Part shown: positions 29,447-38,352 of the stretch, piece after piece
Layout: every line of letters begins with the position of its first letter
Numbering within the stretch: the first letter of the stretch is position 1
DNA from: Flectonema sp. DT1601
Lineage: Eukaryota; Euglenozoa; Diplonemea; Diplonemida; Diplonemidae
Direction: 5' to 3'
Assembly (NCBI GenBank): GCA_964019425.1
Contig: OZ025782.1
Location: 1-64,000 of the forward strand
DNA length: 64,000 nt
Made by a program: the position numbers and the translations under genes
The notes under the pieces: generated by a model
Seen by the model: only the letters and a program-made list of their open reading frames with translations
The model's database searches: none
What the model was told of the DNA's origin: nothing

Positions 29447-30310
29447 CTACTTTTGAGGTTCAGTGTCATCCTTCTCGTCTGAGTCTGTCTCTTTATATCC
29501 TAGCGAGCCGGGTCTTAGCTTCAGTGGCTTTGCTTTGCTAAAGTCGGGATACGGATGCAAAACGCTCACCTCAGGCAATTCAATTTTCTCAACTGAAACC
29601 AAATAACTAAAATACAGAGATCCCAAAGTAACATAAGTAGGAGTGTAGAACTCAGGTGCTTCTTCCACCAAGTGTTTTTTCATCGTAAGAATATAAGGTA
29701 TAATATGAACAGCACCATCAAACGTATGAAGGTAGTAGGTGTCATTCTTGTTGGTGTTGTCGTGACGAACAACTAACGCCAACCACTGACCGTCTTTTGA
29801 ACAGGTAACGTTGAGAATGTTTTGAAGTTTTACTAAAGTAGTTTTAGTTGACACCGACCAGCAGTGTTGTTGTGTTGTAATTTCTACGACGGTTCCGACA
29901 GGTGAGTCTTCGAATTCCGGAATGATTCTCATGTCACGAACCAACCGAATAAAGACAGCATTATACGTAAAGAACCACCCAGTCCCAATAGAAGTTAAAG
30001 CACAGATTGTCATCATATCAACCACTGATATTATCCCGCTAGGGAATAGTACTATTGGTGCTAGAAGTGGAATCAAACCACGTAAAGCTACTCTTCTCAC
30101 TTGACTAACAGCTTTATTTTCTTTAATTATCACATCTTCTGTTAGTGCTGGCTTGAATGTTACCATCGCTGAATGAGATGCATCCCAGTCACCATATCTC
30201 TTTTGAAAACCGTTGTCACCGTCGGCTGTCGATTTTACTTCTTCTGAAGTCAGACGCTGCGTCCATAACTCCGGAATTGATAATCTTAGGATACGACATC
30301 TTCGTAACAT
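29447..30310 (-). CDS. Two-TM putative mitochondrial membrane protein
   Basis: 287 aa. The N-terminus MLRRCRILRLSIPELWTQR is basic and amphipathic, like a mitochondrial presequence. Two hydrophobic helices lie at about 87-105 (GLIPLLAPIVLFPSGIISVV) and 108-128 (MMTICALTSIGTGWFFTYNA), then a soluble ~140-residue domain. The two-TM hairpin with a soluble C-terminal domain resembles TMEM70/TMEM186/TMEM223-type mitochondrial assembly factors, but sequence similarity cannot be judged by eye. Confidence 0.6.
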   Translation of the reverse strand: MLRRCRILRLSIPELWTQRLTSEEVKSTADGDNGFQKRYGDWDASHSAMVTFKPALTEDVIIKENKAVSQVRRVALRGLIPLLAPIVLFPSGIISVVDMMTICALTSIGTGWFFTYNAVFIRLVRDMRIIPEFEDSPVGTVVEITTQQHCWSVSTKTTLVKLQNILNVTCSKDGQWLALVVRHDNTNKNDTYYLHTFDGAVHIIPYILTMKKHLVEEAPEFYTPTYVTLGSLYFSYLVSVEKIELPEVSVLHPYPDFSKAKPLKLRPGSLGYKETDSDEKDDTEPQK

Positions 30311-30703
30311 TTCTTTTTTTCTTTTTTTATTTAAATAATTTCTCTGAAAAGAAAATAATAATAATTAAAAAAAAAAAAATAACTTTTCTAAAACCATTAA
30401 TCAGACTAGAATACCACCATCATCATAATACAAAACTTGGTGAACCCTGAAAGATAAGAATAATGAATGAAATTTCAAGTTTTTCTGATTTCCAATTTTT
30501 GACGAAAGATGAAACTACTTCTTTCCGACCCTTTTTCTTTTTTCAATTTTTTTTTTTTTTGACATTTTTTTATTAACACTGCTTCTTTATTGTCACTGAT
30601 GGTGCGCCGTTTTTTTTTTTTTTTTTCAACTTTAATTTTTGTTGTGTCTTCTCTGCAGTGCACACCAACTACGTACGTGTGGCCAGAGTTTGCCCCTGGA
30701 TTA

Positions 30704-31219
30704 CTATCCAGAAGGAACTGACGGGTTCTTAACTACGAGTATAACCATATCTCCTCTAAGAAACATCTTGTTGATGAATCGGAGTCTGTTTTTATTATTA
30801 TTATAGCAGCTTTGACTTATAAAGTAAAAAGACAAGAAAGAGAGAGAGAGGCATACTTATTTACTGGTTCAGGCACAGTTCCTGATTTCACTTTCGGGAT
30901 TTCAGTCCACATCTCGCGTACACCCTCAAGAACCATATTAAAGTGTCTATCAAAGGCTTTTATCTTAGCAAGTAATTGTCGATTGTGTCTGCAGCTTATC
31001 ATAATCTGTTCATTAGCTCTTACTGCGTGACGTAGTAACCCGAGTGGTCCCTGTTGTTGAGAATTTAACTTTGTTCTGTTCTAAACAAATGAATAAACCT
31101 CAATTGTAAATTGTAAAAGAAAAAAAACATACATTTTCAATTTCCTCCTCCTCATCTGGTTTGTTTCTCTTTAACTCTGACTCGTCATCGCTTTCATCAC
31201 CTCGATATCTTTTAGCCAT
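30704..31219 (-). CDS. SNRPD2: Small nuclear ribonucleoprotein SmD2, three exons
   Basis: Exons 31219-31133, 31080-30857 and 30785-30704 give 130 aa, phase-perfect. Introns: 31132-31081 (GTATGT...TTTGTTTAG, 52 nt) and 30856-30786 (GTATGC...AAAACAG, 71 nt). Exon 1 is a charged leader (MAKRYRGDESDDESE). Exon 2 carries the Sm1 motif, with IKAFDRHFNMVLEGVREMW almost as in animals. Exon 3 carries Sm2, INKMFLRGDMVILVVKNP. SmD2 is a core subunit of the heptameric ring on U1, U2, U4, U5 and (in trans-splicers) SL RNA. The gene ends in TAG, which shows that TAG is a true stop in this genome. Confidence 0.96.
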
Positions 31220-31413
31220 CCACCCTGCTCCCTGTTGAGAAAAATAATAAATTTAAAATAAATTTAGTAATTCAAATGTACGAAGACTAATTGTATTATT
31301 ATTTTTTGTTTGTTGTTTTATTCCAATGCGGTCCTTTAGTAAGGACAGTATTTATTGTAATGTTGAAAAAAATACAAAACTGAATTCGCCAATTAAAAGT
31401 GACGGTGTAAATA

Positions 31414-31451
<38 letters not shown>

Positions 31452-31552
31452 AAAAGTCTCGTAACGGAGTCTTCTCACTCAACGTATAAGTATAAATGTT
31501 TTCTTCTCTTGAGAGGAGATTGAATTGAAAGATGTTTTTTTTTTTTTTGAAT
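31220..31552. other. Short spacer with A/T homopolymers
   Basis: Between the SmD2 start and the inverted-repeat transposon. Contains an A30-class run at about 31420-31449 and a T run abutting the transposon. No gene. Confidence 0.6.
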
Positions 31553-32322
31553 CATAGATGGAAGTGCCCTCCAAATTTGGAGGGCGCCTGGTGAAAATCA
31601 GCCACAAAAATTTGTAGGGCCAAAATAGGGCCATTGTAGGGCCAAAATAGGGCCAAAATAGGGCGCTGGAGGGCGCGTAGGGCGCTTTTTTAATTAAATT
31701 TAATATAATGCCGAGCTCATTTTGACACACCCCTGCCCTCAGCGAGGGTCGAATCGCATCTTATTTGACTTTTCTCCGGTTCGCCCGATCAAATGCGTCT
31801 CTGGGATATCAGTTTACTTGCCACTAGTAAACTTCTTTTTTTTCTCACAAGGTACCGTGAAGACCGGCCTATTAACAGGTTAGTAAGAACGCACTCTCCC
31901 TCCTCGAATCCCTCTATATTCGACTCGGTGCATTCTGCGGGCTAATCAGCTCCTTGTAGATCTGGGATGCATCGTCCACTGAAATGAGTTTCAGCTTCAG
32001 GGATTGTAGCAGGCTCCGGAAGCTCTCAAGGAGTAGCCCATTGTTTTTGCCATTGTTGACCTCCGAACCATGACCTGGAGGTCTCGGGTTCGAACCCCGT
32101 GACACCCTTTTTTCTCTTTTTCGAAAGACTGCCAAGCATGTCAAAATTTTTTTTTGGCTTCTGCGTCAAAATACTTGTGCGTCAGTGTAAGTCGACGTCA
32201 ATTTAGCTGTCTTATAGTAATAAAAAAGGTAAAAAAAAGCGCCCTCCAAAATAATATTTATATTAAAAGCGCCCTACAAGCGCCCTACACGCCCTCCAAA
32301 TTGTAGGGCACTTCCATCTATG
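31553..32322. mobile_element. Non-autonomous DNA transposon (MITE-like, 770 bp) with TIRs and 6-bp TSD
   Basis: The ends are inverted: CATAGATGGAAGTGCCCT at 31553-31570 is exactly complemented at 32305-32322, and similarity continues inward. The element is flanked by TTGAAT on both sides (31547-31552 and 32323-32328), a 6-bp target duplication. The subterminal regions are packed with GCCCTACA / GGAGGGCGC words in both orientations, possible transposase-binding repeats. No transposase ORF is present. Six-bp duplications occur in few superfamilies (IS3EU, Dada-like, some Ginger), so the family is open. Confidence 0.8.
32030..32117 (+). other. tRNA-like segment with B box and T6 terminator inside the transposon
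   Basis: The segment ends CGGGTTCGAACCCCG, a T arm matching the pol III B box, then TGACACCC and a T6 run. Upstream is a perfect 7-bp stem GACCTCC/GGAGGTC and a weak A-box-like TAGCCCATTG. No full cloverleaf could be folded by eye, so this looks like a tRNA pseudogene or SINE head rather than a functional tRNA. Confidence 0.4.
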
Positions 32323-32342
32323 TTGAATAATAAAATTAGAAT

Positions 32343-33713
32343 CTACTCCGCTCCACCAAAAAAGTCATCCACGTCAATCACCTGACGCGATGACAAGTTG
32401 CTGACAGATCTCGTGACTGGTTGATGAGGCCGAATATTATTCGAGTTTAAATAATAATTTTGAGACGACCTTCGAGTAACTGCTGAGTTTGAGTTTATAA
32501 AATTGTTCAGAGGATGGAAGTGTCCAATCGGACCACTGCTGTGACTGCGTTGCATTGTCTTCACTCCGTCACCTGAATTAGAAACAAAAAGAGGATCTCT
32601 TTGATTGGTACAACTTTGCTTAATTAAGTTCATGAAGGTAGTCTCTCGGTCAGCCCACTGATTGCGTTCTTCGACGTGTAGGTTTGACATTTTTACGATT
32701 TGTTGTCGCAGTACTTCTGGGTTTGAGTTATCGTCTTTTGACCGCTGAACGCATTGGTTAAGTGTTTGCAGCTCTTTTTCGTATTCAGCAGATCTCGTGC
32801 GGTTTTCAACTTCTACGCTGCTCAAGTTCTCTTTCATCTGAGCAATTGATCTGCTGTTGAATTCACTTTCCTTTTTGTATTTACGACATTCTAATTTATG
32901 GATTTTCTCCGAGTCATTTTGGTATTTCTTCATTTCTGAGACCACCTCTCCAATACCTTCGAGTGCTTGCAAGTCGTCGATGTGTTTCTCGCGGTCTTCG
33001 AGAGCTTCTTCCAGCTCCTTTGTCTTTGATCGCAATTCTGAAATTGTTGAATTCAGCGATTCGACTTCTTGTTGATGATATTGTTCTCTCTTCTCAAGGA
33101 GGTTGTTGAGAGTTTGTAGTTCCAGTTGGTGTTTTTCTTCACATTCTCGGATTACATCTTCGACTATGAAATTATTTTTCGTCTCAATAATTTCAACGGC
33201 ATCAGTTGAATGTGTTTCTGTTGATTCTGAGATTGTTTTCATTAGGAACCCGTTTTGATTGAAGTTGCTGGAGAGGTCAGCTACTTCACTATCGATGGGG
33301 CTGCACACGCTGCTGTCATCAGCTGTTGCTACGCTTTCATCTTCTGACTGAATCGATCTCATGGAGTGTTCTTTAGTCTTTCTTGAAGTACTGTCATGTG
33401 GAAGTGGAGGTCTGGCACCATTTCGTCTTACTACAGTTGGCTTTAGAATCCCTTCTTCGCTTTGTAAGATATTAGGCTGAAGTACAATTTGTTCTCCTTT
33501 CATTATTTCATTAGCTGCTTCCTCAGTAGTTTCCATGTTGAGTACAACAGTTCGTTTACCATCCTTTTTGTTGTTATCTTTTTTTTTTAATGAACTTTTC
33601 AATCCACCCACTCGAGAAACAGAAATCTTCCGTTTTCCTGTCTTCGCAGTGACATCTCTCTTCCGTGGTGACTTTTTCGGTGAGACTCCCCGAGAGGGTT
33701 TCCTCCTTTCCAT
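32343..33713 (-). CDS. Coiled-coil protein (456 aa), unknown
   Basis: The basic N-terminus (MERRKPSRGVSPKKSPRKRD) may bind nucleic acid or microtubules. A Ser-rich linker follows; residues about 185-370 are coiled coil (HQLELQTLNNLLEKREQ, SELRSKTKELEEALEDREKH); the C-terminus is Asn/Ser-rich and ends IDVDDFFGGAE. The start lies 6 nt behind the acceptor TCGAGTTCTTTAG. The stop is only 20 nt from the transposon, which therefore occupies this gene's 3' UTR. A cytoskeletal role is plausible but unproven. Confidence 0.7.
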   Translation of the reverse strand: MERRKPSRGVSPKKSPRKRDVTAKTGKRKISVSRVGGLKSSLKKKDNNKKDGKRTVVLNMETTEEAANEIMKGEQIVLQPNILQSEEGILKPTVVRRNGARPPLPHDSTSRKTKEHSMRSIQSEDESVATADDSSVCSPIDSEVADLSSNFNQNGFLMKTISESTETHSTDAVEIIETKNNFIVEDVIRECEEKHQLELQTLNNLLEKREQYHQQEVESLNSTISELRSKTKELEEALEDREKHIDDLQALEGIGEVVSEMKKYQNDSEKIHKLECRKYKKESEFNSRSIAQMKENLSSVEVENRTRSAEYEKELQTLNQCVQRSKDDNSNPEVLRQQIVKMSNLHVEERNQWADRETTFMNLIKQSCTNQRDPLFVSNSGDGVKTMQRSHSSGPIGHFHPLNNFINSNSAVTRRSSQNYYLNSNNIRPHQPVTRSVSNLSSRQVIDVDDFFGGAE

Positions 33714-34032
33714 TGTCTCCTAAAGAACTCGAATATGTTGTGTGAGAGTAATTATATTATTTTTTATGTGTTCGAAAGCTGTTTTGAAAGAAAGAAGTCT
33801 CATCCAGTACTTCCTCCCACAATTTGCCTTTAACTGTTAAAAGTGAGCTGTTTTTTTGACAAAACTATGAGTCTGAGTAAGCAAACAGCAACATAACCAT
33901 TATATAATTCATGTGTAAGTGAATTCAGAAACAGATGGCCAAATGAAATGCGACAATTTCCACAAAAAAAAAAACAAGAAGAACCTTTTCTCTCTCAATT
34001 AATATTTAGAATGATTATTAATATCAAGCGTC

Positions 34033-35865
34033 TCAATCTTCTCGCATCGTTGCCTCTCTCCATGCTCGGATCCAATTCAAATCTGGTATTGCTGGAGATG
34101 GCATTTGATTCATTGTATGACAGTGAGGACGAGCAGTCTTTGGTCGGGTTCGAAAATCGGGTGCAGGAATCTGAATAGCAGAAGTTAGATTAGAGATCCT
34201 CTCACGAGTTCTGTTTATTTGATCCCTCTTACGAAGAGCTTGAATACTACCAAGAGATTGACAACGAGGAGATGCAGCTACTCGAAGTGATATAATCTTA
34301 TCGAGTGTTGATCTGACTTGTCGTTGACTGTAGCGAGCTTGACTTCTTCTAATCCACATTATGAAAGCATTTCCCAACCGCACGTGTTCCATTCGATTTT
34401 GAAAAGAAATGACGGCGCTAAACATCGCTTCCTCGTCATTGGGTTCATTCATTTTATCATCATCACCAACATCTTCATCGTCATCATCATCGTTAAGTTG
34501 GATGGAAGCTTTTGGTTGGATTTGGTCTTCGTTTTTAGAAAAAGACTTTTCTTCACTAATCCCAGTCACACATGAAACTACTGATGATGCTCCGTCACTT
34601 GATTCTCTAGTTTTACGAGACATTGTACTCATGTGTCTGCTTCGTCTTCCTTTGCGAGAACGACTTCCACCTGATCGATGAGACATTGACTTTGTGGATC
34701 TCGATGAGTTCACACTACTCCTGGAAGCTAGTGAGATATTTCTACTTTTTTGTCTTCTCGTTCCCCTTTTCTCAGACCGAATGTCCTTTCCTTTCTTCCC
34801 CTTCTTTGCAGGTACTCTCTTACCTGAAGTTATCTCATCCATCATTCCCTTCAGCATCTCATTCTGTTGGTTGGCGAAGTCTAAATTGATTGTGAGATCA
34901 TTAATTTGTTTTGTCTGTTCCTCATTTACAGTTGCAAGTGATTCATTCTTTTCAGTAGATATTCGAAGGCGGTTAGCAAGGCAGGATATAATTCGAAGTA
35001 CTTTGGTCGAACAAGCTACCTCTGACTTAAACATTGAGTTGCTTAAGATTTTTGTCGGCAACTGTGGGACGACTTCAGATGGATTGACTGGTGCGGATTC
35101 GTCTTCGATCCACTTGCAGTCAACGAGTATGTTTGGGTTACATTTCTTAAAGTAGTTTATAACTTCCGTGTCTACAACTTCAAAGAGATTTGTTAAGAAT
35201 TGAAGATTCTCTCCCAAGTTGACTAACACTGAAGCTTGTTCAGTCACAGCAGAGTGTAGTTGTGGTATAATACTGTTAGTTGTTAACCAACGACGGTATT
35301 GATAGACGACGTGTCGAATATAAAAACAGGATTCTCGTAATTCAAAAAGCTGCTCTTTGGCATCAGCCATGGTTTTCCCAACGGTGCTCCAATCTGGGGC
35401 TTCAAGCTTAGATTCCAGAGACTTAATGATGGCATTCTTATCGCGAATGGTTGCTTTCCATTCGTCCTCAAGAACATGGAAATCTCGCTGCTGAGTTCGT
35501 TTATGTCGCTCTACCTCAGCCTTGACTAGTTTGTCTAACTTTTGTTTTTGAACTCCTTCTCGACTACTTTCTTCCGTTATCTTCTTATCACTACGAAGAC
35601 TTTCAAGGAAATCTCCATCTAACAGCGTTGCAATTTCGTGCGTACATGAGTCGTCACCTAGTCCAGTTTCCCCTCCTGTTTTATACGCACAGACTTCCTT
35701 TAATAAAGTATCTCTTATCGATCTTACAATTTCGTGAATCTTTCGATTCTTCCCCTCCTTGACATTCAACTCAGACTCCAGTGAGTGGATCTTATTTTGG
35801 AGCTGAACGACAGGGTCGTCATCATCGTGTTCTGTTGACAAGTCAATTGATGAGTCCCTCGGCAT
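34033..35865 (-). CDS. Coiled-coil protein with basic/Ser-rich and acidic regions (610 aa), unknown
   Basis: Order: acidic start (MPRDSSIDLSTEHDDDDP), coiled coil 20-60, helical region 100-330 with a hydrophobic core (CFYIRHVVYQYRRWL), coiled coil about 310-350, Lys/Arg/Ser-rich stretch (SRSRKGRRSRHMSTMSRKT), an acidic run (NDDDDDEDVGDDD), then an IQ-motif-like helix (ISFQNRMEHVRLGNAFIMWI) and a basic tail. The acceptor CCAAATCAG lies 5 nt before the ATG. No family recognised; a flagellar or cytoskeletal protein is a reasonable guess. Confidence 0.65.
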   Translation of the reverse strand: MPRDSSIDLSTEHDDDDPVVQLQNKIHSLESELNVKEGKNRKIHEIVRSIRDTLLKEVCAYKTGGETGLGDDSCTHEIATLLDGDFLESLRSDKKITEESSREGVQKQKLDKLVKAEVERHKRTQQRDFHVLEDEWKATIRDKNAIIKSLESKLEAPDWSTVGKTMADAKEQLFELRESCFYIRHVVYQYRRWLTTNSIIPQLHSAVTEQASVLVNLGENLQFLTNLFEVVDTEVINYFKKCNPNILVDCKWIEDESAPVNPSEVVPQLPTKILSNSMFKSEVACSTKVLRIISCLANRLRISTEKNESLATVNEEQTKQINDLTINLDFANQQNEMLKGMMDEITSGKRVPAKKGKKGKDIRSEKRGTRRQKSRNISLASRSSVNSSRSTKSMSHRSGGSRSRKGRRSRHMSTMSRKTRESSDGASSVVSCVTGISEEKSFSKNEDQIQPKASIQLNDDDDDEDVGDDDKMNEPNDEEAMFSAVISFQNRMEHVRLGNAFIMWIRRSQARYSQRQVRSTLDKIISLRVAASPRCQSLGSIQALRKRDQINRTRERISNLTSAIQIPAPDFRTRPKTARPHCHTMNQMPSPAIPDLNWIRAWREATMRED

Positions 35866-36936
35866 GTCTTCTGATTTGGAACATTCAAAACCTTTTTAAA
35901 AAATATAATTCAGAATTACTTAATAAAACAGTTCTCTCAGTAAAAAAGGAAATTTGATTTTATTTTAGCAACATAAAAATAATCTGCTGGTTTTCCGCGG
36001 AAAAGACGGATTCGGGGGGGAGAGGTGTAATAAGACACAATTCACAATTCGGAGAAGTCACATTCAGCAGCAGTAAAGATTTGGAGACATTCGGGTAAAA
36101 ATAATTTATTTTAAAAAAACCCGCAGAACAACACCACCTGATTGAGCAAAAGCCAACTTATGAAGCATGATTTCGAAGGCAGGCAAAATAACCGAAAGGG
36201 TCAAAGGTAAGGGTATCAATTCCTGGTAAGGAATCTCTCTGTCAACATCCTCCACTTCCTGCTGCTGATTGACAACTAAAACAACTGAAGACAAATTAAG
36301 AATAGTCAAGTAGATCAAAATTAGTTTTTTTTTTTTTTTTTTTATTGGACTGAAGAAAAAAAAAAACGGGAAAAAAACACAAAAAAAAAAAATAACCCAA
36401 TCTTTTATCCCTTTCCTTCAGAACAGACTACGAAAAATAAACAAAACCTAAACTTATGATAAAAAAAAAAAAAAAAAACGGAAAGAAATGTAAGAGAGGG
36501 GGGACTTGGATAAATAATTCAAAGGTTAACACGCACCAAATTAGACATGAATCATAATAACAGGATTCCGTGTTTACATCCAAAATTAGGTATTTGAATT
36601 AACGTAATAATAATTACTTACAATCAGCACCAACAGCAGCAAACTACTGAATGTTAGTTTGTTATTAATTGTATTGTGACTACTTAACGAGAAGAAGTGG
36701 TCCAGAATTTAAAGTACCGACTGGAGAACAATACCCAGGGTAGTGAAAGTGTAATCGCCAGAAAATAAATAAAAAAAATTTAAAGCATCTGAAAAAAGGT
36801 AAACACAAAGAGTGAACTCAAATAGGAAAGCAATGAAACTCTACTAAATTAAGCGTTGTGTTCGTATGAACTAATTAAGGTACACAAATGGACTAAGCAT
36901 AAGAAAACATTTCTGTGCTATTAAGTTTGATATATT
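35866..36936. other. 1.07-kb stretch with a probable terminal exon
   Basis: Contains T/A homopolymers and one member of a 71-bp dispersed repeat. The minus frame at about 36271-36106 (QQEVEDVDREIPYQELIPL, ending VVLRVFLK) is protein-like and lies behind acceptor-like AGs (TTAATTTGTCTTCAG at about 36288). It may be the last exon of the gene at 36937-38021, joined through a small exon near 36639-36610 (acceptor AACTAACATTCAG, donor GTAAGTAATT). Exact joints are uncertain. Confidence 0.4.
36501..36571 (+). repeat. 71-bp dispersed repeat, copy 1
   Basis: Begins GGGACTTGGATAAATAATTC. About 84% identical over 71 ungapped bases to 56614-56684, same orientation. No coding frame or obvious boundaries. 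Confidence 0.65.
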
Positions 36937-38021
36937 TCAATTAACGTACCCTGGTGCACTAGCAGTGCAAAGACCTTTTGCAATATTTGCGTCACCAATG
37001 ACATGTTGTGAGATACTTCGAGTCACTAATGCAACTTGTGGTTGATTACGTTGTGAAGGAACACCAATGCATTGCGTGCATTTATATCCGGATTTACGAA
37101 CTTCTCCTTTACGACCACTTCGAAGGCAGACAACACAACGAGACTTTTGATTCTTAATTATTGAATTAGATTCTGCAGGTCGCAACGAAAGCGGATTCTT
37201 GCCGAGATCTCTCTTTACAATATTTGAGTTTAAATCTGCTGCTTCCCAAATCTCGAATATGAGATCGTTTTCAATATCATCGACGTCTAGTAATTCAAAA
37301 TGATTCCAACTTTCAGCAACTTCTGTTTTATATTCAAGTGATTGTTTGCCTTCTCTTCGTAGTTCAAATGTTACCCACTTGTCAGCGACAGTACACTCTT
37401 CGCTAAAACTCTGAAAGTTGCATATCTCAATACCAACCTTCCCCTCTTTCGAAGTATCAATGGTTACATAAAATAAACCTTTAATACAGGTCCAGAGATC
37501 GTATGCTTCCAGTTTGAGGGATCCAGGCGTTGAAAGCTGACATTTTGATACCTTCGAGACAGCAGTCAGGAAGCTACGGGTTCGTAACAATTGAGTTCGA
37601 TTTGGAGAAACGCCTTTAGTTTTTGTATACCATTCATTCCAAAGTACTTCAAGGTTACTCAAACAAGAAGCAAATAATTTCCAATTAAAACTACACGGAA
37701 TTTCTACCAAGTCACCTTTTACATAAACTCTTCCGAATGTCATTACAGCTTTAAAGTATCCTCGCTTACCCAGATCTGAACATATCGAATTCGCACGTTC
37801 AACATATTTCAAACTGGTCATCAAGTCTGCAGGCTCATTGCGGGGGATGGCATATCGCTCTACTTCTTTTCCGCTGAGGATGGCCCCGCGGAATTCGCCT
37901 TCCCCGGTCATCTGCAACACCTATAAGAAGAGCCAATACACTATTTGAATGAACCACTTACGATATGATGAACACTACCAAAAGGAACGAGGCAATCCTT
38001 ATAATCTGATACCAGTTTATC
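36937..38021 (-). CDS. Multi-exon protein with zinc-ribbon-like Cys cluster; both ends uncertain
   Basis: Two joined exons: 38021-37962 (DKLVSDYKDCLVPFGSVHHI) and 37920-36937, separated by a 41-nt intron GTAAGTGG...CTTCTTATAG, phase 0. The upstream exon begins at acceptor ATTATCTTTCGCAG and lacks a start ATG, so at least one 5' exon is missing (a donor CAAA|GTGAGT lies near 38238). The body carries MTGEGEFRGAILSGKEV and near residue 250 CVVCLRSGRKGEVRKSGYKC with TQC, a CxxC-x(17)-CxxC zinc site. The frame ends ASAPGYVN just across a GG|GTACGT donor, so the true end may lie in further exons downstream. Family unknown. Confidence 0.55.
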
Positions 38022-38352
38022 CTGCGAAAGATAATTATTTAAGATAATTTTCGTACGACTTCAGATCACACTTCTCATGAAAAGACCCATCAATAGACAA
38101 AAGGATAGAAAAGAAGAGTACATTGACAACTTTGTTTTCGTGTAAGCGACGAGGTAAAAATGAATTTAAAATTTTTTCAAAAGTATTAAGTAAATAACGA
38201 ACGACTAAAAAGCGCGAATGTCGATAACAATGGAACTCACTTTGCAGGCTAGGGAGGAGTAAAGAAATTCGACGACACAGCACACGACGAGTGCAAAAAA
38301 AAAAAAAAAAATTCAGAAGTCGACACACTCAAAAATCACAAGGTGAACAAAG

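Noticed and set aside
32030-32117. A functional tRNA gene
   Set aside because: T arm and terminator are good, but no consistent acceptor, D and anticodon arms could be drawn.
31914-32144. 76-codon minus frame within the inverted-repeat transposon
   Set aside because: Its SNPRPPGHG stretch is the usual translation of a tRNA-like B box on the opposite strand.
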